64,000 nucleotides of DNA, from the NCBI GenBank assembly GCA_964421595.1, contig CAYQXY010000028.1:1-64000 (forward strand). The letters are read 5' to 3'. Below, one piece after another: positions 27,325 through 34,964 of this stretch. Numbering within the stretch: position 1 is the stretch's first letter; each line of letters begins with the position of its first letter. Source of the stretch: PXAP01 sp964421595. Lineage in GTDB: Bacteria > Bacteroidota > Bacteroidia > Bacteroidales > PUMT01. The notes below the pieces were generated by a model. That model made no database searches and was not told the origin of the DNA. It worked only from the letters and a program-made list of their open reading frames with translations. The position numbers and the translations under genes were made by a program.

Positions 27325-28187
27325 AGACAATACTTGTAACAGGAGCCACTGGTAATGTTGGCATGGAAGTAATAAAAAATCTCAGTAAAGATAATGTCAA
27401 TGTTAAAGTCCTTGCAGGTGTCAGAGAAGAAGCAATCACCGGCCAACTCTTTGACAAATATAATGTTGAATCAATTTATTTTGATTTCGATAATAAAGAG
27501 AGTATAGAAAAGGCGTTTAGCCTAACTGATATCGTGTTTTTGCTTAGGCCTCCTCAGCTGGCTGATGTAAAGAAATACTTCCAGCCGGTGATTGAAATAG
27601 CTGTTCAAAAGAAAATTAATCACATAGTATTTCTATCCGTCCAGGGAGCAGAAACCAGTTCCTTTATTCCTCACCACAAGATCGAAAAACTGATCGAAGA
27701 AAGTGGAATCAACTACACCTTCCTTAGACCTGCATATTTTTTTCAGAATTTTACTACAACCCTTCGGAAAGATATAATAGAAAACCAGAAGATTTTCTTG
27801 CCAGCCGGAAAATCAAAATTTACGGTGATTGATGTAGAAGACTTAGGTGTAGTTTCCTCATTAATCCTGGCAGACCCTGCCAAACATATTAACAAAGCTT
27901 ATGATCTGACCAATGATGAAAAACTCAGTTTTGGCGAAATGGCTGATATTTTAACCAAAGTTTTAAATAAAAAAATCACTTTTAAAAGCCCTGATTTAAT
28001 TTCTTTTTACATTAAAAAACGGAGGGAGAAAATCCCTTCAATGTTTGTGCTGGTCATGATCATGCTACACTATTTACCAAGATTTAAACCAACTCCCAAT
28101 ACCACAAAATGGGTCGAGGTAATTTCAAACAAAAAACCAAAAAACTTTCGGGAATTCGTAGAATCGAATCAACAACTTTTAACATAG
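27321..28187 (+). CDS. NmrA-like / atypical SDR NAD(P)-binding protein
   Basis: A 288-residue cytosolic protein from the ATG at 27321 (MKTILVTGATGNVG). The Rossmann motif GATGNVG, then VFLLRPPQLAD, HIVFLSVQGAE, YTFLRPAYFFQNF and the SDR-a5-like end mark it as an NmrA/SDR atypical family member, similar to NAD(P)H-dependent quinone reductases or redox sensors. No catalytic Tyr-x3-Lys is evident in the usual position, as in other NmrA types. It is surrounded by broken genes, but its own frame is intact. The start overlaps the GNAT remnant by 4 bp. Function unknown. Confidence 0.82.
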   Translation: MKTILVTGATGNVGMEVIKNLSKDNVNVKVLAGVREEAITGQLFDKYNVESIYFDFDNKESIEKAFSLTDIVFLLRPPQLADVKKYFQPVIEIAVQKKINHIVFLSVQGAETSSFIPHHKIEKLIEESGINYTFLRPAYFFQNFTTTLRKDIIENQKIFLPAGKSKFTVIDVEDLGVVSSLILADPAKHINKAYDLTNDEKLSFGEMADILTKVLNKKITFKSPDLISFYIKKRREKIPSMFVLVMIMLHYLPRFKPTPNTTKWVEVISNKKPKNFREFVESNQQLLT

Positions 28188-28245
28188 CCTTATATCTTGC
28201 AAACTAATAACCTACAAAAGGAATTTGATGGGTGAATTCGTCACT

Positions 28246-28337
28246 TTATACCTGTTTCAATATAAAATCTGCCAGATCAGCCCTGGCAATTTTGGTGCTC
28301 GAATTTACACCTACCCATCCCACACGATAAGTACCTT
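28246..28337 (-). pseudogene. 3' remnant of an NAD(P)-binding (SDR/NmrA-like) gene
   Basis: The minus strand encodes about 30 residues, including GTYRVGWVGV and ARADLADFILKQV followed by a TAA. This is the usual C-terminal pattern (SRADLADFIL-like) of NAD(P)-binding atypical SDR proteins. An in-frame stop precedes it and no upstream domain exists. It therefore appears to be the tail of a lost gene, converging on the intact NmrA-like gene at 27321-28187. Confidence 0.55.
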
Positions 28338-28379
28338 TTTTTAAATACTACATTAATAGTAAAAATATTATAAAAATAG

Positions 28380-28414
28380 TTGTGCAATTAAATTTGTTTA
28401 CTATATTTGTAGTA
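28380..28414 (+). promoter_or_regulatory. Promoter with embedded BlaI-type operator for the blaI/blaR1-like locus
   Basis: A -33-like TTG at 28380-28382 and a perfect TATATTTG -7 element at 28402-28409 are 19 bp apart. The -7 element lies inside an inverted repeat TACTATATTTGTAGTA (28399-28414) with TACTA/TAGTA arms, similar to BlaI/MecI boxes. The BlaI-like repressor encoded downstream should therefore silence its own promoter. Confidence 0.7.
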
Positions 28415-28470
28415 GGTGATGTTAATGCTGCCGGCTAAATGCATTAATGAGCTAATATAACATATTAAAA

Positions 28471-28851
28471 ATGAAGAACCTTACAAAAGCAGAAGAGCAG
28501 GTCATGCAGATACTCTGGGGACTGGATGAAGCTGTAGTAAAGGATATTGTCAGCAGATTCAAAAAACCCAGGCCTGCTTACACTACAGTCGCGACCGTAT
28601 TGGGGGTCCTTGAAAAGAAGGGATTTGTAGCACGAAAAAAGATTGGAAATGTCAATCTGTTTTTTCCTGAGATAAGTAAGAAAGAATATACCGGGTTTCA
28701 GTTTAAGGCATTGCTCAACAATTATTTCAACGGGTCGTTTCCAAAAATGGCCACATTTTTTGCCAGGGAGAACAACCTCGACATTGAAGACATGGAAGAA
28801 ATTTTGAAAAAATCCGGTGAGGAATTGAATGACTCACAAAATCCTGAATAA
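28471..28851 (+). CDS. BlaI/MecI/CopY-family repressor
   Basis: A 126-residue winged-helix repressor. LTKAEEQVMQILWGLDEAVVKDIV and RPAYTTVATVLGVLEKKGFV are the diagnostic HTH and recognition helices; VARKKIGNVNLFFPEISKKEY is the wing and dimer linker. In this family the repressor is removed by the partner BlaR1/MecR1 protease on sensing a signal. It is followed by the M56 gene after a 2-bp gap, and its probable operator lies at 28399-28414. No beta-lactamase gene is nearby, so the signal is probably not antibiotic resistance alone. Confidence 0.95.
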   Translation: MKNLTKAEEQVMQILWGLDEAVVKDIVSRFKKPRPAYTTVATVLGVLEKKGFVARKKIGNVNLFFPEISKKEYTGFQFKALLNNYFNGSFPKMATFFARENNLDIEDMEEILKKSGEELNDSQNPE

Positions 28852-28853
28852 GT

Positions 28854-30473
28854 ATGGAATCATTTTTTGAATTTCTGGTTCGCAGCTCTGCAGCAATAGC
28901 TTTATTATACATTGTTTACTGGATATTTCTGCGAAATGAAACTTTTTACCAGGCCAACCGATGGTACTTTATCGTGGCTTTAAGTTTATCAGTTTTATTA
29001 CCTCTTTTCCCGCTGCGGTATGCTGTCCCGGTCCATTCCGGCGATACCACGGTTATGTTTCAGGCATTGCATGATAACTTCGGGAACATCCGGCCAGATT
29101 ATTCTGTTAACCAGGCAGCCCCTGCCGGAAGTGGACTGATCAATATTTTAACTTTTGTATATATTATCGGTTCAGCACTGGTTTTGCTTCGTCTGGTTAT
29201 ACAGACAAGAGTATTGGTTCATTTAATAGCGCGCAGTAAAATTGTATTTAACGGAGGTATTCGTGTTGCTGAAAATAAGAATGTTAATACAGTTTTTACT
29301 TTTTTCAACATAATGTTTATAAACCCTGAACAGATCAATCAAAATGATCTGCCAAAGATTATTGCTCACGAAAAAGTGCACATTCGTGAATACCATTGGA
29401 TCGATCTGATTATTATTGAACTAATGACAGTTTTTTTCTGGTTCAACCCGTTTATCTGGTTTTATGAACATTCGATGAGGCAAAACCATGAATATCTTGC
29501 CGATAATGGTGTTTTGTCTATGGGCTATTCAAAGGATCAGTATCGTGAGCTATTAATGAACCAGGCATTTGGACTTCAGGTAATAAGCATTACAAATTCA
29601 CTCAATTTTGCACTCAACAAAAACCGGTTTAAAATGATGACGAAAAAGAAAACTCCCGGACTGAGAAGCTTAAAGTTTCTCATAGCTTTACCTGTATTGG
29701 CGGCTATAATTTTCGCCTGTGCCGAACCATGGTATCAAAACCAGAATAATAGCAAAATCAGCATTAACGAAATTCCGTCAGGTTCGGTTGATATCATAGA
29801 AATAACAGGTAAAATCGTTGATGAACAGGGTAACCCGATCCCTGGCGTATCGGTAGTAATAAAGGGTACAACTGTAGGTACTGTAACCAATCCGGGTGGA
29901 TTCTTTGAAATTAAATTCCCCCCGGAGTACGATCTGGTACTTTCCTATGTGGGAAAAGAAACTATAGTTGATAATTTGTCTGATTTGAAATCCGAACCAA
30001 TTCAGGAGAAATATCAACGCAGATATGTAATGCGGGAAGGAGTATTCAACATTGATCGTGAAAAACACTTTTCGTCACCTCCACCACCTCCACCACCTCC
30101 ATCATCTCCGGCAGGAGAAAGAACTGATCAGCCCGGTTCAGCTTACACTGTAACCGATGAAGACGGTTCTCAATTAGTTTTTTTTGTAGTGGAAGAACTA
30201 CCAGTATATCCGGGTAACTTTTATGCACTAGGCCAATATGTGAAAAGTATGGAAGAAAAGCTTTCGCGGGAACAAAACTTAAAAGGAGAGGTGCTGGTTG
30301 GTTTCACTATTGATGAGAACGGGAAAGTTTCAGATATCAGGGTACTTGAAACTGATAATATTACCATAGCCAGCAGTGCCATCGATATAGTATCGGGAAT
30401 GGCTGACTGGACTCCGGGCAAACAGCGGGGCAAGCCTGTTCCTGTTAACTTTACACTGCCTTTGGAATTTTGA
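28854..30473 (+). CDS. BlaR1-like M56 peptidase fused to CarboxypepD_reg-like and TonB-C domains
   Basis: A 539-residue membrane sensor protease. TM helices are near residues 8-26, 38-55, 95-118, 185-205 and 275-292. The zinc motif is His172-Glu173-x-x-His176 (AHEKVHIREY) with a downstream Glu in NHEYLAD. After the last helix the periplasmic part has a carboxypeptidase-D regulatory-like beta sandwich (ITGKIVDEQGNPIPGVSVVI), a polyproline linker (PPPPPPPPSSP), and a TonB C-terminal domain (LKGEVLVGFTIDENGKVSDI...). This multi-domain form is typical of Bacteroidota BlaR1 homologues. It is translationally close to the BlaI gene (2-bp gap). The TonB-C domain may contact outer-membrane receptors or the cell wall. 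Confidence 0.93.
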   Translation: MESFFEFLVRSSAAIALLYIVYWIFLRNETFYQANRWYFIVALSLSVLLPLFPLRYAVPVHSGDTTVMFQALHDNFGNIRPDYSVNQAAPAGSGLINILTFVYIIGSALVLLRLVIQTRVLVHLIARSKIVFNGGIRVAENKNVNTVFTFFNIMFINPEQINQNDLPKIIAHEKVHIREYHWIDLIIIELMTVFFWFNPFIWFYEHSMRQNHEYLADNGVLSMGYSKDQYRELLMNQAFGLQVISITNSLNFALNKNRFKMMTKKKTPGLRSLKFLIALPVLAAIIFACAEPWYQNQNNSKISINEIPSGSVDIIEITGKIVDEQGNPIPGVSVVIKGTTVGTVTNPGGFFEIKFPPEYDLVLSYVGKETIVDNLSDLKSEPIQEKYQRRYVMREGVFNIDREKHFSSPPPPPPPPSSPAGERTDQPGSAYTVTDEDGSQLVFFVVEELPVYPGNFYALGQYVKSMEEKLSREQNLKGEVLVGFTIDENGKVSDIRVLETDNITIASSAIDIVSGMADWTPGKQRGKPVPVNFTLPLEF

Positions 30474-30700
30474 TAATTCAGTGGCGGCAAGTTGGAAGAT
30501 TGATTGTTAACCGAGTCCGGGTCAAAAATTCCCTGGCTAAATCATATTCTGAGTCAAATCCTATCCACTCAGGGTGACACATCAACCTTTTGCTAAAAGG
30601 ATCTGGTAAAATGCTGTGGATTTTTATACTGCAATTAAAAAAATAAATTTCTATGCATCGCAACCCTCCAGTCAAAATTTGCATCTATAGAAAAAAAATT

Positions 30701-31240
30701 ATGAGAAATTTGATAATCTTAGCAGTCCTTACATTTTTTTTCATTAGTTGTGAAAAAGATAATTTTAGTGAAGAGAATCCTGATGTTGGACAATTTGTCA
30801 ATTTGCTTAAGACTGTCAAATAGGATAAATATGAATTTAATGAAAATGGTGAAAAGCTTTGGATAAAAATGCCAAAATTTGTGAAGGAGCAGATCCCATT
30901 ATTAATTGATCTCTCACAGGATACTACTTTAGTGCGTCCTTATGATCATTTTCCGGTAAATCCTCTTTCGTCAATCCCACCTTATAGAATGGACGATGGA
31001 GTTGAATCTATTATGATTGGTGAATACCTATTATGGTGTGCTGAAGGAATTATTAATGACAAAATATATCCATCACTGACTCCTGCGCTTAAAAACCAAA
31101 ACTATAATAATGATAAAAGGCTTACAGGCAAAGAAATTCTGGAAGTTAGAGAAATCTATAAATCCTGGTGGGAGAATTATAGTAAAACTGACATAATAAG
31201 TGAATTACCATTAGAAGTTACAGATTATTGTTGGAGATAA
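30701..31240 (+). pseudogene. Lipoprotein gene (DUF4943-like) interrupted by one in-frame amber codon
   Basis: From the ATG at 30701 the frame gives a lipoprotein signal (ILAVLTFFFISC) and continues for 40 codons to a TAG at 30821-30823. The same frame then stays open to 31240 with clearly coding sequence (KYEFNENGEKLWIKMPKF, HFPVNPLSSIPPYR, MIGEYLLWCAEGI). The two halves together resemble the small DUF4943 lipoprotein family of Bacteroidota. A single C-to-T change from a CAG codon would explain the stop. It could be a recent pseudogene, a sequencing error, or a suppressed codon; an internal restart at 30869 would lack the signal peptide. Confidence 0.75.
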
Positions 31241-31464
31241 ATAACCACTTATTACTTCAACTTATATTACATGACATAGAAAATCTGGAAAATTGTCATG
31301 AATACCTCTTTACCATCAGGTTTTAATTCTCCAAAGCCTGCATATACCGCCTTTCCTGTTCAGCAAGTAAACCTCTGCTGTTTAATAGACGGGGTTACCT
31401 GACCTTTGCTTTACCATGATCAATAAACCAATTTTTGATAGGTTTTAAATTCAAGGCTAAATTA

Positions 31465-31496
31465 TTTGTGTATGTAAAATCATTAGCATATTTTTG
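31465..31496 (+). promoter_or_regulatory. Bacteroidota-type promoter of the second LacI gene
   Basis: A TTTG -33 element (31465-31468) and TATTTTTG -7 element (31489-31496) are separated by 20 bp, matching the TTTG / TAnnTTTG consensus closely. The predicted transcript start falls within the palindrome at 31501-31510, which supports the ATG at 31537 over an upstream ORF start at 31435. Confidence 0.75.
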
Positions 31497-31500
31497 TTTG

Positions 31501-31510
31501 CACACGTGTG
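31501..31510. promoter_or_regulatory. LacI-type operator at the transcription start (CACACGTGTG)
   Basis: A perfect 10-bp palindrome with central CG, placed at the predicted +1 of the LacI gene at 31537. Its half-site differs from the operators at 1940-1992, so the two LacI proteins should have different targets. Autorepression is inferred. Confidence 0.55.
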
Positions 31511-31536
31511 TATTAAGAAATGATCAGCCTATTCTG

Positions 31537-32535
31537 ATGAGAATTACTATTAAGGATATTGCAAGGGAATTGAATGTCCATCATTCAACTGTTTCAAGGG
31601 CTATGCGGATGGATCCGCGCATAAAGTCAGAGACAGGGGAGATAATCCGGAATTATGCCATGGAGCATGGTTATTATGCCAATCTGAATGCTCTCAGATT
31701 AAGGAACAGTTTGCGGAATGTGATTGCGCTGATTGTTCCCAACATTAACCATCGTTTTTTTTCCAACATCATTAATTACCTGGCCGACCTCTGCTACGAA
31801 AAGGACTATATTCTTTCAATTTACCAGTCCAACGAGAATTTTGACCATGAACGCAGTTTTATAAAAAAACTAATTCAGCAGGATGTCGCTGGAGTTATAG
31901 CATCAATTTCTGATAAAACAATAACTTCCGATCATTTCAGTGAGCTCAACAAATTAAATATTCCACTTGTATTTTTCGACAGGGTGCTTGATGATATAAA
32001 GGCTTCGCGAGTTACTGCAAATAACCGGGAAGTTGCTGAGAAGCTGGTTGTTAAGCTTAGTCGGATGGGCCGTTCCAGGATTGCACACATATCAGGTTCT
32101 GATCATATCAGTGTTTTCCATAACAGGAACGAGGGGTATTTGAGTGGCATCAGAAAAATGAGATCTGATTATGCAAAGAGCATTTGTATTGAAGAACAAT
32201 TCAGTCCCGAATCCGGCAGAAAAGCTGCAATTGAACTATTTTCAAAGGAAACCCGGCCGGATGCCATAATTTCAACATCATTCTTCCTTACCATGGGAAT
32301 AGTCAGATACCTTAATGAGATAGATGTAAAGATATCTGATGAAGTCACCATTGCCGGCTTTGGCGACAGGATGTTTAATTCTTTGCTGAGCCCCGGCATA
32401 ATTTCAATTGACCAGCCTGAGAAGGAGATGGCCATTGTTGCATTTGACCTCCTTCTGGAACAAATTGAATACAAGGGTGAACCCGAGAAATTCATATACA
32501 AGGATATTGAACTGAAATCTGAAATATTAACTTAA
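31537..32535 (+). CDS. LacI/GalR-family transcriptional regulator (second)
   Basis: A 332-residue regulator starting at the ATG at 31537 (MRITIKDIARELNVHHSTVSRA), where the HTH begins at once; the longer ORF start at 31435 lies upstream of the promoter. The effector domain runs from VIALIVPNINHRFFSN to the SIDQPEKEMAIVAFDLLL motif. It heads a three-gene run with a zinc alcohol dehydrogenase 12 bp downstream and an aldo/keto reductase after that, so it probably controls a sugar-oxidation operon. The effector may be fucose or a derived acid, inferred from the GH29 gene downstream. Confidence 0.93.
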   Translation: MRITIKDIARELNVHHSTVSRAMRMDPRIKSETGEIIRNYAMEHGYYANLNALRLRNSLRNVIALIVPNINHRFFSNIINYLADLCYEKDYILSIYQSNENFDHERSFIKKLIQQDVAGVIASISDKTITSDHFSELNKLNIPLVFFDRVLDDIKASRVTANNREVAEKLVVKLSRMGRSRIAHISGSDHISVFHNRNEGYLSGIRKMRSDYAKSICIEEQFSPESGRKAAIELFSKETRPDAIISTSFFLTMGIVRYLNEIDVKISDEVTIAGFGDRMFNSLLSPGIISIDQPEKEMAIVAFDLLLEQIEYKGEPEKFIYKDIELKSEILT

Positions 32536-32547
32536 AAACCTTAATAC

Positions 32548-33630
32548 ATGAAAGACATAATACCGGCCACAATGAAGGGAGCTTATCTCCCCGGAGATAG
32601 TACAGTTGTTATGAAGGATATCCCTGTGCCGGAACCGGGACATGGGGAAGTACTTATCAAAACAAAGTCGTCTACCATTTGCGGAAGTGATATAAGGGCA
32701 ATATATCATGAACATCTGGGGAAAGGCCCTGAAGGTTATAACAATAAGGTTGCCGGTCATGAACCTTCCGGACAGATAGTGAAGTGCGGTCCTGGTATGA
32801 GAAGATTTAAAGAAGGAGACAGAGTAGTTATTTACCATATTTCCGGATGTGGTGTATGTAATGATTGCCGTCGTGGATTCATGATCAGCTGTACGAGTCC
32901 CCATCGTGCAGCCTACGGCTGGCAACGTGATGGTGGAATGGCACCATTTATTGTTGCAGAAGAGAAGGATCTTGTGTTGCTGCCTGATTCACTCAGTTAT
33001 ACCGATGGCGCACAGATAGCATGCGGATTCGGAACTTGCTATGAGGCCCTGGAAAAGATAGGGATATGCGGGAATGATGCTGTTCTTGTCGTTGGTTTGG
33101 GTCCTGTCGGACTTGCCACCCTTATGCTGGCAAAGGCAATGGGTGCACAGATGCTCGTTGGTATAGATACTGTTAAGGAGAGATGCGAACTGGCCAGGGA
33201 GAAAAACCTGGCAGACCATATATTCCTTTCAGGTGAGAGTACTCTTAAAGAGGTCAGGGCACTTACCTTCGATGGTCAGGGTTTTGAACGAACCATTGAT
33301 TGCTCGGGTAACACCTACGGAAGGCAGCTTGCAATTCGTGCCACCCGAAAATGGGGGAAAATGGCCATGGTGGGAGAGGGGGGCACGGTAGAATTCAACC
33401 CGAGTCCTGATATCATTCATGATCAGGTGACAATATATGGTTCCTGGGTTACCAGTATCTGGCTCATGGAAGAACTGGTGGAGCGGATTGCCCGCTGGGG
33501 AATACACCCGGAGGAGCTTGTAACTCACAGATTTACATTGGATAAAGCGCCGGAAGCTTATGAGCTTATGGCCGGAGGTAAGTGTGGCAAAGTTGCTATA
33601 GTATTTGATGAGGAGGTGCGGGATGTTTGA
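32548..33630 (+). CDS. Zinc-dependent MDR alcohol/sugar dehydrogenase
   Basis: A 360-residue medium-chain dehydrogenase. Catalytic zinc ligands are Cys45 (TICGSD), His71 and Glu72 (GHEPSG). The structural zinc quartet Cys101, Cys104, Cys107 and Cys115 is complete. The Rossmann motif is VVGLGPVGLATLM with an acidic GIDTVKERC loop, which suggests NAD use. Members act on threonine, sorbitol, or sugars at C1-C3. It is the second gene of the LacI operon and overlaps the aldo/keto reductase by 8 bp. Oxidation of L-fucose or a related sugar in the cytosol is a reasonable guess from context, not shown by the sequence. Confidence 0.93.
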   Translation: MKDIIPATMKGAYLPGDSTVVMKDIPVPEPGHGEVLIKTKSSTICGSDIRAIYHEHLGKGPEGYNNKVAGHEPSGQIVKCGPGMRRFKEGDRVVIYHISGCGVCNDCRRGFMISCTSPHRAAYGWQRDGGMAPFIVAEEKDLVLLPDSLSYTDGAQIACGFGTCYEALEKIGICGNDAVLVVGLGPVGLATLMLAKAMGAQMLVGIDTVKERCELAREKNLADHIFLSGESTLKEVRALTFDGQGFERTIDCSGNTYGRQLAIRATRKWGKMAMVGEGGTVEFNPSPDIIHDQVTIYGSWVTSIWLMEELVERIARWGIHPEELVTHRFTLDKAPEAYELMAGGKCGKVAIVFDEEVRDV

Positions 33631-34660
33631 TAATAATTTATTCACTCCTGATCCCGATGGTGTAGACCCTGGTAGTATACCCTCCCGGAAATTATCTGCC
33701 GGCGGTGAGATACCCGTTATTGGTCTTGGCACTTTCGGGTCTGATCATGTATCGGCCGATCAGGTTGCCCATGCAGTAAGGCAGGCAATACTGCTGGGTT
33801 ACAGGCATATTGACTGCGCCTCTGTATATGGAAATGAGCATAAGATCGGACCGGTTCTTTCTGAGCTTACGGATGGGGGACTGGACAGAAGGGAGCTCTG
33901 GGTTACTTCAAAAGTCTGGAACAACATGCACGGGGAGGGACAGGTTCTGGAGTCATGCAAGAGGTCCCTTAATGATCTTAAACTGGATTATCTTGATATG
34001 TATCTTGTTCACTGGCCTTTCCCTAATCATCATGCAACTGGTGTTGATGTTGGCTCCAGGGATCCTCATGCAGTGCCATACATACATGAGAACTTTATGA
34101 AGACCTGGAGACAGATGGAGGATCTGGTTGAAAGGGGACTGGTAAGGAATATAGGGACATCTAATATGACCATTCCGAAACTTGAGCTTGTTTTGAGGGA
34201 TGCAAGGATCAAACCGGCATGCAATCAAATGGAGTTGCATCCTCATTTTCAGCAGCAGGAGCTTTTCGATTATGTGGTTGAAAAAGGGATAATGCCCGTC
34301 GGATATTCACCAATTGGATCACCTGCCCGCCCGGTACGTGACCGGACGCCTGAAGATACAGTGGATATTGAAGATCCGGTAATAGTGGAAATTGCCAAAA
34401 GGTTAAATGTGCATCCCGCAGAGGTATGTATTAAGTGGGCTATACAGCGGGGTCAGATTTCAATTCCTTTTTCCACAAAACGGAAAAATATGTTAAGCAA
34501 CCTCAGAGCAGCCGTTTCTGACCCTTTAGATGAAAAGGACATGAAGGCTATTTCCGGAATTGATAAGAATTGCCGGCTTATAAAAGGACAGGTATTTCTC
34601 TGGCCGGAGGCAAAAGGATGGGAAGACCTTTGGGATCCGGACGGGAAAATTTCTGTATAA
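33623..34660 (+). CDS. Aldo/keto reductase
   Basis: A 345-residue NADPH-type (beta/alpha)8 oxidoreductase. With the start at 33623 the catalytic tetrad is Asp64, Tyr69, Lys97 and His130 (HIDCASVYGNE, VTSKVW, LVHWP). I choose the ATG at 33623 because a strong Shine-Dalgarno-like GAGGAGGTG lies about 6 bp before it; ATG 33608 and TTG 33605 are in frame but fall before that site. It overlaps the dehydrogenase gene by 8 bp, indicating coupling. Together the pair could interconvert a sugar, its lactone or lactaldehyde-like products of deoxysugar breakdown (inference). Confidence 0.93.
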   Translation: MFDNNLFTPDPDGVDPGSIPSRKLSAGGEIPVIGLGTFGSDHVSADQVAHAVRQAILLGYRHIDCASVYGNEHKIGPVLSELTDGGLDRRELWVTSKVWNNMHGEGQVLESCKRSLNDLKLDYLDMYLVHWPFPNHHATGVDVGSRDPHAVPYIHENFMKTWRQMEDLVERGLVRNIGTSNMTIPKLELVLRDARIKPACNQMELHPHFQQQELFDYVVEKGIMPVGYSPIGSPARPVRDRTPEDTVDIEDPVIVEIAKRLNVHPAEVCIKWAIQRGQISIPFSTKRKNMLSNLRAAVSDPLDEKDMKAISGIDKNCRLIKGQVFLWPEAKGWEDLWDPDGKISV

Positions 34661-34964
34661 CCTGGTTTCGCTTGCTTAATGCCGGGTATTGATACCGGGT
34701 AATTAAAAATATAACAAAGGGGGTATTGAAATGAGCCAATGCTTCAGGTTTGGATATATCTAAATACTGAAGGTCCATGATGTCAGAGATTTTCTGAATG
34801 TTGATACAATAAATCGTTACGAAATCTTAATGGCGATGGGTAAATAAATGAACCAATAGTTGATGAGTTGATACCGGCAATTCCAGAATAAATCTAAATG
34901 TTTTTGTGTGACAATTTTATCATTCCCATAATGTGCATAAGGAATTAAACTAATACTCAATACT
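34661..34964. other. 304-bp intergenic region before the GH29 gene
   Basis: It has no convincing ORF, no clear hairpin terminator and no copy of either LacI operator. The last 100 bases are AT-rich and should contain the GH29 promoter, but I see no full TTTG / TAnnTTTG pair at proper spacing. Confidence 0.4.
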
